14,886 nt of DNA from the NCBI GenBank assembly GCA_944393305.1, contig CALXZS010000013.1:1-14886 (forward strand), written 5' to 3'. The stretch comes from an uncultured Clostridia bacterium. GTDB taxonomy: Bacteria > Bacillota > Clostridia > TANB77 > CAG-508. Each line of letters starts with the position of its first letter. Position 1 is the first letter of the stretch. Below, piece after piece: positions 1 to 7,891 of the stretch. Both the position numbers and the translations under genes were made by a program. The notes under the pieces are model-generated. The model did no database searches and was not told where the DNA came from. It saw only the letters and a list, made by a program, of their open reading frames with translations.

Positions 1-108
1 ACTACTAGACTGTTGTGCTGCATTACTAACAATGCCAGATAAAATCAGCATCATAACAACTATGAGTATGGTTATTTCCTTTATCCTTTTTTTGACAAAT
101 TTTATCAT
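1..108 (-). CDS. Secreted protein, N-terminal 36 residues only (partial at left edge)
   Basis: Reading the minus strand from an ATG at 106-108 gives an open frame that runs off the left edge. The first residues are MIKFVKKRIKEITILIVVMM, a basic start followed by a hydrophobic core, then a likely signal-peptidase site after SNAA and a Q/S-rich mature start. An AGGAGG Shine-Dalgarno (complement of 113-119) sits just upstream. The gene follows the long VirB6-like gene by 24 bases, so it is probably the next member of the secretion operon. Its function cannot be judged from this fragment. Components expected in this position but not yet seen include a VirB8-like protein, a surface adhesin or a substrate. 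Confidence 0.75.
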   Translation of the reverse strand, partial: MIKFVKKRIKEITILIVVMMLILSGIVSNAAQQSSS

Positions 109-132
109 ATTTGTCCTCCTTTTATTTGTCTG

Positions 133-2289
133 TTACTCTCTTACTCTTAAATCTGTAATCAATCTTTCTACATCAGTAACTTTTCTCTTTGCTTCTTTCT
201 TAGCTCTTTGATTTATTCCTTCTATTTCATCCATAGTATTTACTACATCTATTGCAGGATCACCATCAAATTTAACTTCAATAAAGTTTCTATGAATTTC
301 ATCTGCAACATTTTTTACTTGTTCTACATAACTTCTTTCAGTGTAATTGTGAGTTGTTCTTACTCTATCTTTTATTTCATCAAATTGAGCATCTGTAACA
401 TGATCTCTCATTCCAGTATCTCTTGCAATGTCTTCTACAATTTGGTCAATATTTCCTATTGTAACTTCTTGTTCTCCACTGTCTCTCAAATGTTTATATA
501 CATTTGTTTTAATATTGCTTGTACTTCCATCTACAACAGCTACTTTCATGACTTCCATTAATTTGGTTTTATCATCTTCATTCATAGCTTGTGTTACTGC
601 ATCCCATTGAGTTTGAGCTGTATCGTATTGTTCGTCAATTTCGCCAATAAATTGAATTGCTTTTGAAATTTGTCCTTTCTTTTTAATATTATCTTTTCTA
701 TCTTCATTTATATTTGTTATTACACCATAGCCACCCAATGTTGCAACTTGAGCTATTCTTCCAAGACCAGTGAATTTTCTATTTCTAACTCCTGGTATTT
801 TAGATTTTGGTTTAGCTAAGCTTCTATAACTTTTTAATGCTCTATTAAACATAGCATATCCTGCTTTTGGTGATACAACAAATCCTGGTATACTTGCTGC
901 CATTCCTAATAAGCTTAGAGGAATTGTAGTTGCTGTTTTAATATTTGCTTTATACCTTTTATTTCTTCTTTCTTTTCTAGCATCTAATACTGCTCTTGCA
1001 TTTCTACCAATTGTACCTTCTTTTCTAGCAAGTTTTTTAAGAGTTCTTTTTTCACTATCGCTTCCTGTAACTCCTCTATATATGCTGTTTATAACATCGT
1101 CTTTCCAATTTAATGCATTTATTCTAGCATTTCTAATTCTACTTCTTTGATTTTCTGCATCACCACGATAAACAGCTCTTAAACCTGATGTATATAAAGC
1201 ACTTCCAACATGTCTACCTGTACGAGCTAGTTTTTTAGTTGAATTCCATCCAAATTTTAATGTTCTTTTTGTAAAATATCCAGCAAATAATAAACCTGCA
1301 ACATCGTCTTTTGAAAATCCTTTATCTACATCTTCAAGATTTGATGCTCTATTAAAATTAAATATTTGGAAGAATATTTTATCTGCTTTTAGTATAAAAT
1401 GTATAAATACTAATGCTAGTATGAATCCCCATACATTTGTAACTGCAAGTTCAACCGCTAGTGACATAAGTACTGTATATACCAGAGCATGTACTGTTTG
1501 CAGTAATACATTCATCGTAAAATCGTACATCCAGTTTGAAAGTGATGAACCTCTTTTTCCTTTTGCACCATCAAATGCATATTTAGCACAAATAAATGGT
1601 GCAATTATTATGAGTATCATTACGGCAAAATATCTTTTTATATATACCCATAAAAATCTATAAAAGTATACTATTAATACTAAAAACATTATTGTTGCTG
1701 GAATTCCTATATACATTCTAGGGTCCCATGCTCTAGTTCTAATGGTTTCATAAATTGTATTTTCTTCTGTGTTACTTCCTTCAAATAAGCTAACTAGATA
1801 ATCGTTTATATTTAATACTATTATTAGGAAATAATGTATAAACCACAATAATGCCAAACTTATTACCCAACTTATAAGCGCTGATTTATATTGTCCTGTT
1901 TTTTCTGGTATAGTTGATATTGCTATTCTAATACCTATATATAAAAGAATTAATGCTAATGCAATTGTTGCTAAATTTCTGAAAGATATATACCAAGTAG
2001 CCACAATATTTCTTAGTATTGCTACTATTGAATCATCTGGTACTGTTTGTCCTCCAGGTGTATCTGTGAAAACATTTACATCTAGAAGTGGTATTCTATT
2101 ATATATTATATCTTCTATATTATAGTCTCCATCAACAAATTCTTCAAGTTCAACATCTCCTGTTGCAACACTATCTGTTCCACTCGTAGAACTTCCCCCT
2201 ACATCACCTTGATTGACAAGAGATGCTTCTATTGGTTCAACTGTAAAAGTGTATTCTTTAGTTTCAATAGCACCGCAGAGAATATTCAT
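133..2289 (-). CDS. VirB6/TrbL-like polytopic T4SS protein with long basic/acidic C-terminal tail
   Basis: 718 residues. Helices at about 100-122, 138-160, 194-214, 218-236, 256-280 and 284-302 form a membrane block that aligns by eye with the 377-residue protein at 4771-5904. Shared features are WYxSxRNL (99-105), LIxxIGIRxAIS (114-125), the run YKS..(x)W.ISLALL near 134-148, and a late QxxHxLxY segment near 264-271. This resembles the VirB6/TrbL inner-membrane channel family. After about residue 310 comes a soluble tail: a strongly basic stretch to about 540, with a few hydrophobic segments around 455-480, then a mixed-charge helical region rich in D/E to the end. No signal peptide is present. 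The ATG lies inside the end of the upstream NlpC/P60 gene (26-base overlap, +1 frame), directly after an in-frame TAG and without any Shine-Dalgarno. Expression therefore probably depends on translational coupling or a frameshift. The family call is from topology and paralogy, not a search. Confidence 0.8.
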   Translation of the reverse strand: MNILCGAIETKEYTFTVEPIEASLVNQGDVGGSSTSGTDSVATGDVELEEFVDGDYNIEDIIYNRIPLLDVNVFTDTPGGQTVPDDSIVAILRNIVATWYISFRNLATIALALILLYIGIRIAISTIPEKTGQYKSALISWVISLALLWFIHYFLIIVLNINDYLVSLFEGSNTEENTIYETIRTRAWDPRMYIGIPATIMFLVLIVYFYRFLWVYIKRYFAVMILIIIAPFICAKYAFDGAKGKRGSSLSNWMYDFTMNVLLQTVHALVYTVLMSLAVELAVTNVWGFILALVFIHFILKADKIFFQIFNFNRASNLEDVDKGFSKDDVAGLLFAGYFTKRTLKFGWNSTKKLARTGRHVGSALYTSGLRAVYRGDAENQRSRIRNARINALNWKDDVINSIYRGVTGSDSEKRTLKKLARKEGTIGRNARAVLDARKERRNKRYKANIKTATTIPLSLLGMAASIPGFVVSPKAGYAMFNRALKSYRSLAKPKSKIPGVRNRKFTGLGRIAQVATLGGYGVITNINEDRKDNIKKKGQISKAIQFIGEIDEQYDTAQTQWDAVTQAMNEDDKTKLMEVMKVAVVDGSTSNIKTNVYKHLRDSGEQEVTIGNIDQIVEDIARDTGMRDHVTDAQFDEIKDRVRTTHNYTERSYVEQVKNVADEIHRNFIEVKFDGDPAIDVVNTMDEIEGINQRAKKEAKRKVTDVERLITDLRVRE

Positions 2290-3238
2290 CTACATATTGG
2301 ACAGAGGCATACTCAATATCTTTTACCTGACTTAAGCTCTCAGTTGTTGATTGTAAGAATATATTTGCAATAGCTTCTGCCATTTCTATGTAACCTATTA
2401 TTGAATATTTTAGTAGGTTTATCATCATTCCAGCAAAGAAACCAAAGAATTGAGAAATTAGGTCAAATAGCCAAAGGTTATCTTGTGAACTTGAATATGA
2501 TACATTGTTTGGTAGACCGTTGAATTCGAATCCACTTGAGGTAGAACCTCCATTTGGTAAGGTAACACCATCTGGTATAAATGCAAAATTTGCAGTTTTA
2601 GCAGTTTCTTCTGTAATTCTAACCACAAAATCAATTACTTTTCCTGAAGATCCGCCATAAACGAAATCATTAACTGTATCTAATTTCACTCCACCTGTAA
2701 CACAATGCAAAACCATATCATTTCCTAAATACAAGCCAACATGTTCGCCATTACTCAACACACTTTTTACTAAAATATCTCCTGGCAAACATCCATTATT
2801 TATACAGTCTTGTTCATTATATATTCTGACAAATTGCCTATATTCATAAAATCCATTAAAAGCAGTTGTTCCATTACCTCTTTGTGGTTGTCCAAATATA
2901 GTAAAATAAGAACCTCCTATTCCTGCTGCATGATGATATGCGAAACTTATCCATCCAACACAGTCCATATAGTATTGAGTGGTATTATCAATTGGAGCAT
3001 TGTATGCTTCTGCTCTTAGTGTTCCACCTGTCTTACCAACATTTTCATAATTTGTTTGATCTCTTTCTACTTCATGTTCTAGATAAAAGTTATAAGCCCA
3101 TGTTGCAGTTTGTTTCCCTACCATTTCTGGTGTAAGTATTGCATCACCTTCACCCATTACTAGGGCTTCTGATTTATTTGGAACAAACATAAATAATACG
3201 ATTAGTATTATTAGTGCTATACTGATCATTTTTTTCAT
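2264..3238 (-). CDS. NlpC/P60-type peptidoglycan hydrolase with C-terminal membrane segments
   Basis: 324 residues. A signal or anchor helix (about 4-19) precedes a domain with NlpC/P60 hallmarks: the nucleophile cysteine in MDCVGWISFAYHHAAG (C93), GDILV (153-157), the histidine in EHVGLYLGN (H166) and a possible third catalytic residue at H178. Such enzymes cut peptide stems of peptidoglycan; in Gram-positive conjugation systems they open the wall for the channel. After a Ser/Gly/Asn linker (about 228-252), two hydrophobic stretches (about 256-282 and 283-296) resemble the N-terminal membrane part of the other VirB6-like protein. The hydrolase may thus be tethered to, or split from, the downstream VirB6-like gene it overlaps by 26 bases. 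The start is supported by an AAGGAGGAG Shine-Dalgarno 6-8 bases upstream. C-terminal residues 300-324 could be an artefact if the two genes are normally joined by a frameshift. Confidence 0.82.
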   Translation of the reverse strand: MKKMISIALIILIVLFMFVPNKSEALVMGEGDAILTPEMVGKQTATWAYNFYLEHEVERDQTNYENVGKTGGTLRAEAYNAPIDNTTQYYMDCVGWISFAYHHAAGIGGSYFTIFGQPQRGNGTTAFNGFYEYRQFVRIYNEQDCINNGCLPGDILVKSVLSNGEHVGLYLGNDMVLHCVTGGVKLDTVNDFVYGGSSGKVIDFVVRITEETAKTANFAFIPDGVTLPNGGSTSSGFEFNGLPNNVSYSSSQDNLWLFDLISQFFGFFAGMMINLLKYSIIGYIEMAEAIANIFLQSTTESLSQVKDIEYASVQYVDEYSLRCY

Positions 3239-3262
3239 GTTTGCTCCTCCTTTTCTTAAATT

Positions 3263-4756
3263 CTATCTTACTTCTATTTGAGTACCATCATAATATATAA
3301 TATTATTAGTTACATTGGTAATATCAAAGGTTTCATTTCCTGTTATTATTGTTTGATATTGTCTTGTTTCAATATTATATCTATATATTCCTCTACCAGA
3401 TATACTGTATATATAATTTGTATCATCTAATTTAAATAAATCATTTACATATAAATCTCTTAATTCTGAATCTATTTTGCTTTTATCTCTCGAGTAAAAT
3501 GCAACATCTTGATAAGCATTACCATCTGTTTGAGTATATGCTACTATATAATCATTTGTATCTAGTGCTTCATTTATAAGTGGTGGACTTCTCAAAGTAT
3601 ACTCTGCTTGCACTCTATTATTTTCATTTGCAAAAACTAAATCAATATCAAAGTTTGTATATACATTAGCTAATATTTCTCCATTTTTTATTTGGTTAGC
3701 TAATTGTCCTTTGCAATTTTTATAAACTGTTATTCCATTATTATTTATGACATTGAAATTTATTGTTATACCTTTAAGCGTATATTGAATACTCACTCTA
3801 TCTGATGTTTTTGTATATGCATCATAGTCTTGCCACATGTTTGTTACATCATTTACGAATTTATTATAATCGCCTGAATTATTATATTCTTCAATTAAAC
3901 TAGCTAATTCAGCTGTATCATAATCATTGTCATTTCTATAAATTGATATTTCTCCATCATTAAAGAAAACATAAAATTGCTGATTTTTGTAACCAATAAT
4001 TCCACTTTCTTCACCAACGAATGTTGCGTTGCCTAAAATGCTTTGTACTTCATCATCAGTCATCCCAGTCCTTATCCCTGGAAATACTTCATTTTGATAA
4101 TTTGGTGTAAAAATTATATTAAATACTCTTGAATAAATATTTCTAATTTTATATCCTTCATCAAAATATATATCATAATTTGAGCAGGTACTATCCATAC
4201 TTCCAAGGTTTAAATTTGATGCTGACCAATTATTATTTACAATTGCATTTAACACATTTGAACTTATTTGAATATTAGTTTGTGGGTCTTCTTGAAATTT
4301 ACTTACTTGATATTCAGTTTTTAAATGTTCAAAATATGATGGGTCATTATTAATTGTGTACAAACTTACTTCATTATTTTCAAATTGTAGTCTTATAATA
4401 ATATTTCTACTTTCATCTATTATTCTAAAATTAGTGCCTCGTATTTTTCCACCAATTTGACTTGTTAAATTATCATATTGTGCCTCATTTGTACTTCCAT
4501 CTTCTTCAATTGGGTCTTGTCCAAATTCTATATATATATCTTCTTCATAGCCATCTTCCGAAGAACTAGCCATTCTAATATATGTACATCCATTAAACTC
4601 AACTATTTCTCTAATGTCATTAAAATCATTTACAGATGTTATATCTCTGGGTTCTTGGCTTTGCATAAACAATTGGAATACTCGTCCAATTATCAGTAAA
4701 ACAAAGAGGACTATTACACAAATTATAATAATTTTTCTTTTTTTCTTTTTAGGCAT
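3263..4756 (-). CDS. Single-pass membrane protein with large extracytoplasmic region; T4SS-associated, unknown function
   Basis: 497 residues from the chosen start. The N-terminus is MPKKKKRK followed by a hydrophobic helix (about 9-28), so a lysine-rich cytoplasmic tip, one membrane span and about 465 residues outside. A segment in the middle, GIRTGMTDDEVQSILG, with the following glycine and aromatic-rich strands (YKNQQFYVFF), resembles the small SmpA/BamE-type fold that many Bacillota lipoproteins carry. The last 120 residues contain short Tyr-rich strand repeats (NYIYSISGRGIYRYN, NIIYYDG) suggestive of propeller-like or beta-sandwich structure. No enzyme motif is seen. I chose ATG 4754-4756 rather than the in-frame ATG 4766-4768, because the longer start would place the gene's own GGAGGA inside its coding sequence. 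The topology would suit a VirB8-like or scaffold role, but that is a guess from position. Confidence 0.75.
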   Translation of the reverse strand: MPKKKKRKIIIICVIVLFVLLIIGRVFQLFMQSQEPRDITSVNDFNDIREIVEFNGCTYIRMASSSEDGYEEDIYIEFGQDPIEEDGSTNEAQYDNLTSQIGGKIRGTNFRIIDESRNIIIRLQFENNEVSLYTINNDPSYFEHLKTEYQVSKFQEDPQTNIQISSNVLNAIVNNNWSASNLNLGSMDSTCSNYDIYFDEGYKIRNIYSRVFNIIFTPNYQNEVFPGIRTGMTDDEVQSILGNATFVGEESGIIGYKNQQFYVFFNDGEISIYRNDNDYDTAELASLIEEYNNSGDYNKFVNDVTNMWQDYDAYTKTSDRVSIQYTLKGITINFNVINNNGITVYKNCKGQLANQIKNGEILANVYTNFDIDLVFANENNRVQAEYTLRSPPLINEALDTNDYIVAYTQTDGNAYQDVAFYSRDKSKIDSELRDLYVNDLFKLDDTNYIYSISGRGIYRYNIETRQYQTIITGNETFDITNVTNNIIYYDGTQIEVR

Positions 4757-4760
4757 TACT

Positions 4761-4766
4761 TCCTCC
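4761..4766 (-). promoter_or_regulatory. Ribosome binding site that decides the start of the 497-residue protein
   Basis: The minus strand reads TTATGGAGGAAGTAATGCC. GGAGGA lies 4 bases before the ATG at 4754-4756 and overlaps the first ATG (4766-4768), which itself has no upstream Shine-Dalgarno. The second ATG is therefore preferred, shortening the protein by four residues. Confidence 0.75.
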
Positions 4767-4770
4767 ATAA

Positions 4771-5904
4771 TTACATTTTTTTGAACTTAATATCTTTCAA
4801 TCCTTTTCCTTCTACCTTAAATGCTTTTCTAATAATCTTTTCTCCATTACTTAATGCTGCAAAGAACATTATAGCAACTATTGGAGCTCTAACAGCAATT
4901 TCACCTGCTGAATAAATAAATACAACATAAATTAGTAAGTGAATTGCTTGTAAAAATACTTGTGTAATCATTTGTTTTGTCCAGTTCTTAAATGCTTGTG
5001 CTTCATTATCTCCCATAGTGTCTATTGGATATGTTACACATATTAGTGGAGCAATCATTATTAAAAATATTACTGTCAATGTCCTCATAAAATACATTAT
5101 AAAGAATTTGCATTGGTAGTATACCATTAAAAAATACATTAATACATAAATAACTTTATTGAACGATGTTGCTGAGGCAATATTTACAAATGAATTATTA
5201 ATTATTGCCTCTTCCATTCCTATTGCATCTGAATCATCTGAAATAGAATTTCTTATAAATCCTACCAATAAGTCTGAAGCTTCTAACATAAGTAACATTA
5301 TATAATGTAATACAAATAATAATGCTAAACTGATAAACCAGTTTTTTAGCATACTTTTGTATTTTGCTTTTTCTTCTGCTACACTAGATATTGCCATTCT
5401 TATTCCTACATATATTAAAACTATACCACATATAATTGCTGATAAATTTCTAATTGATACATACCATATTGCTGACTGATGACTTAGTGACTTCACTAGT
5501 TCAGCATTACTTCCAGTTAGCCCATCTGTATCAAATATATTTATATGGAACAAATTGTATCTTCCTAATAATAAATCCTGTATTGAAAAAGTTTGTTCTC
5601 CAACTACTACTGATATTATTGTATTTACAATCATTGGTACTAAAGCAACTACCCATGACATTACTGTAATTAAAGCATCAAGTATACTTTGAGATGGTGT
5701 AAGGTCATAAGACTGTTCTTCTCCTGAATTTGGTATTGTTTGTCCTGTACCTTCTTCGCCCCATTCTTCTATCTGATTGCCTATTCTATCGCCATCTGCA
5801 ACATCAGTAGAAAGGGGATTGGTAGCAGATGCATAAGCTATTCGTGAAAATACAAATAATATAGCAAATATTATTAAGATTGTTTGTATTATCTTTGCTT
5901 TCAT
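4771..5904 (-). CDS. VirB6/TrbL-like polytopic T4SS channel protein (shorter paralogue)
   Basis: 377 residues. A signal-like first helix (5-20, ending near SRIAYASA) precedes an acidic outside loop, then helices at about 75-101, 150-173, 189-208, 249-270, 273-292, 310-334 and 338-352, and a basic cytoplasmic end (KGLKDIKFKKM). WYVSIRNL (147-154), LIYVGIRMAISS (163-174), NWFISLALL (188-196) and QAIHLLIY (319-326) match the equivalent places in the 718-residue protein, so the two share a common core of about 210 residues. VirB6/TrbL proteins form the inner-membrane platform that substrates pass through. It sits directly after the VirB4 gene, as in many Gram-positive conjugation operons. The start has AAGGGGGA upstream. 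The C-terminus lacks the long tail of its paralogue, suggesting the two occupy different positions in one complex. Family call is from topology and context. Confidence 0.8.
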   Translation of the reverse strand: MKAKIIQTILIIFAILFVFSRIAYASATNPLSTDVADGDRIGNQIEEWGEEGTGQTIPNSGEEQSYDLTPSQSILDALITVMSWVVALVPMIVNTIISVVVGEQTFSIQDLLLGRYNLFHINIFDTDGLTGSNAELVKSLSHQSAIWYVSIRNLSAIICGIVLIYVGIRMAISSVAEEKAKYKSMLKNWFISLALLFVLHYIMLLMLEASDLLVGFIRNSISDDSDAIGMEEAIINNSFVNIASATSFNKVIYVLMYFLMVYYQCKFFIMYFMRTLTVIFLIMIAPLICVTYPIDTMGDNEAQAFKNWTKQMITQVFLQAIHLLIYVVFIYSAGEIAVRAPIVAIMFFAALSNGEKIIRKAFKVEGKGLKDIKFKKM

Positions 5905-5925
5905 TTATCCCCCTTCTACTATTTT

Positions 5926-7866
5926 TTATTGATTTTCTCTTAGTTTATTTATATTTGTTTCCATGAATTCAAGTTCTCTCTTTGTTGGTACAATTTCTAT
6001 TATTGCAGTTTGTTCACCAACTTTTAATAGACCTTGTCCTCTACTACATGTAGTTAGGAATGAAGTTTCACCTTCACTTAATTTGAATACTTCTTTTATG
6101 TATTGTATTTCTGATTTATCTTGTGCTAAGAATAGCTTTGTATCTGATGATGTAAGAACTGATTGTACTTCTGATTTCTCATAGAAGTCTTGGAATCTCT
6201 GTGATACAACTGCTAGTGAAACGTTTCTCTTTCTGGCACGTCTAGCCATTTTGTTTAAGAAGTCTACGGCTTCTGGGTATGGAAGTAACATCCATGCCTC
6301 ATCAACTAGCACTCTTTTCTTTCCTGCCTTTGATTTGTCTTCACTATTTCTTTTAACATATTTTTCCCAAATCCAAGAAAGTAATATTTGTTGTGCCAAA
6401 GGTCTTGCAAATCTTTCTTCCAAACTTGAAATGTCTAGGTTTATAAATGATGTTCCTTCTAGTAAATCAAATGTTGATTGTCCATCAAAATATGACATTT
6501 GTCCATTTAGTTCTCTTACATATTGTTTCATAACTTTTATTAAATAACTATAATGTATTCTATAATCTGGGTTTGTATTTTTATTAGCATTTTGTACTAA
6601 TCTACGATACCATGAGCCTATTGTTGGCATTGGCTTTTTTCTTCTTCCTAAATAATCGCTTTGCATTACTGTATTTGAATTTATAGCATATAAGCTATTT
6701 ACATCATTTGTTATTCCAGCTGCTGCATATTCTTCTGCAACTGATTCAGCAATTATTTGTTTTGTTACTTCATTTATATCTTCTGACCTAGTACTTCCTC
6801 TTGCCATTGTTAGCAAAATTTGTGTAACGTCTTCTACTTTATTTTCTACATTTAATACTACTTTTTCTCTTCCTGTTATTTCATCTCTTGTTACTTCTGG
6901 TTCTATATCAAATGGATTTATAATTGTTTTTGAGTTTGGAGAAATTACAACATTTATTCCTCCTAGTGCTTCTGCAACTATTCCATATTCACCTTCTGCA
7001 TCTAGTGCTAAACTTTCTATTCCCATTAGCACAGCTGACCTTGCAATCAATGTTTTTATTGTTACACCTTTTCCGGCACCAGACTTACCAAATACAACCA
7101 TGTTATAATTACTTAGTTCTGGACTAAAGTTGTCATATAATATTGGAAGACCTGTTTGTCTATTAAAGCCTAGGGGTATACCGTTTTCATGCCCTACATC
7201 TGAATTGATAAAAGGAAATACTGTTGCCATTGACCTACGGTCAAATGTATGCATTTTTGCAATCTTATTTTCTCCTAATGGTAAATTAGATTTGAATGCA
7301 TCTTCCTGCATTGCCCATGCAGTTTTTAGTCCAATTAATGTTTTTGCCATTTCTGATGATAAAAGTTCTGTTTGTTTATCTAGTTCTTCTAAACTATATG
7401 CAAATAATGTACATATTACAGATGCTTCAAATAGTTTGTCTAAACCACTTGCAATTGCATCTCTAAGGCTTTCTGCTTCTGCTCTTTTTTGAGCAAGTGA
7501 ACTTTCACGGTTGATGTCTCCTCTTTGTTGAGCAACAATTCTTTCTGATTCTAGTTCATTTATAGTTTTATTTAAATCGTTTTGTGATTTTGATTCACTA
7601 ATTGGATTTATAAATATTGAAACATTTATATCTCCAAATGTATACATTCCTCTTAATAATTCTGGGAAGGTACACATTCTTGGTAATGTAGATATAAGCA
7701 TTGTTCTAGCATATTTACTTGTATTAGATACAATTTCTAGTTGTCTTGTACTTGTTGCATCTATGCCAGATGGAGCTATTACATCCTTAATATCTTTTGT
7801 ATTTTTTGTAAAACTTTTATCCTGCCCTGTTGTTTGAATTTGATTAATATTTTGATTATTATTCAT
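5926..7866 (-). CDS. virB4: VirB4-type secretion ATPase, lacking its first N-terminal subdomain
   Basis: 646 residues. The ATPase core shows a Walker A GKSGAGKG (260-267), a Walker B VLVDEAW (519-525, acidic pair D522-E523), and the SQ of AVVSQRFQD (555-556) followed by TSSDTKLFLAQD, all typical of VirB4/TraC motors. Residues 45-240 hold the later part of the VirB4 N-terminal domain, with a helical insertion at about 93-140. What is missing is the first 150-250 residues that normally precede this. That portion seems to be encoded separately by the gene just upstream (7892-9067). VirB4 hexamers sit at the cytoplasmic base of the channel and power assembly or export. The ATG is preceded by AGGAGG at a rather long spacing of 11 bases, so an alternative non-ATG start is possible. 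Spacing to the upstream gene is 25 bases, so the two are almost certainly co-transcribed. Confidence 0.93.
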   Translation of the reverse strand: MNNNQNINQIQTTGQDKSFTKNTKDIKDVIAPSGIDATSTRQLEIVSNTSKYARTMLISTLPRMCTFPELLRGMYTFGDINVSIFINPISESKSQNDLNKTINELESERIVAQQRGDINRESSLAQKRAEAESLRDAIASGLDKLFEASVICTLFAYSLEELDKQTELLSSEMAKTLIGLKTAWAMQEDAFKSNLPLGENKIAKMHTFDRRSMATVFPFINSDVGHENGIPLGFNRQTGLPILYDNFSPELSNYNMVVFGKSGAGKGVTIKTLIARSAVLMGIESLALDAEGEYGIVAEALGGINVVISPNSKTIINPFDIEPEVTRDEITGREKVVLNVENKVEDVTQILLTMARGSTRSEDINEVTKQIIAESVAEEYAAAGITNDVNSLYAINSNTVMQSDYLGRRKKPMPTIGSWYRRLVQNANKNTNPDYRIHYSYLIKVMKQYVRELNGQMSYFDGQSTFDLLEGTSFINLDISSLEERFARPLAQQILLSWIWEKYVKRNSEDKSKAGKKRVLVDEAWMLLPYPEAVDFLNKMARRARKRNVSLAVVSQRFQDFYEKSEVQSVLTSSDTKLFLAQDKSEIQYIKEVFKLSEGETSFLTTCSRGQGLLKVGEQTAIIEIVPTKRELEFMETNINKLRENQ

Positions 7867-7891
7867 TCTGGACTTTTCCTCCTATCTTTGG

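Noticed and set aside
4757..4768. Upstream in-frame ATG giving a 501-residue version of the membrane protein
   Set aside because: It overlaps the GGAGGA that serves the next ATG and has no Shine-Dalgarno of its own.
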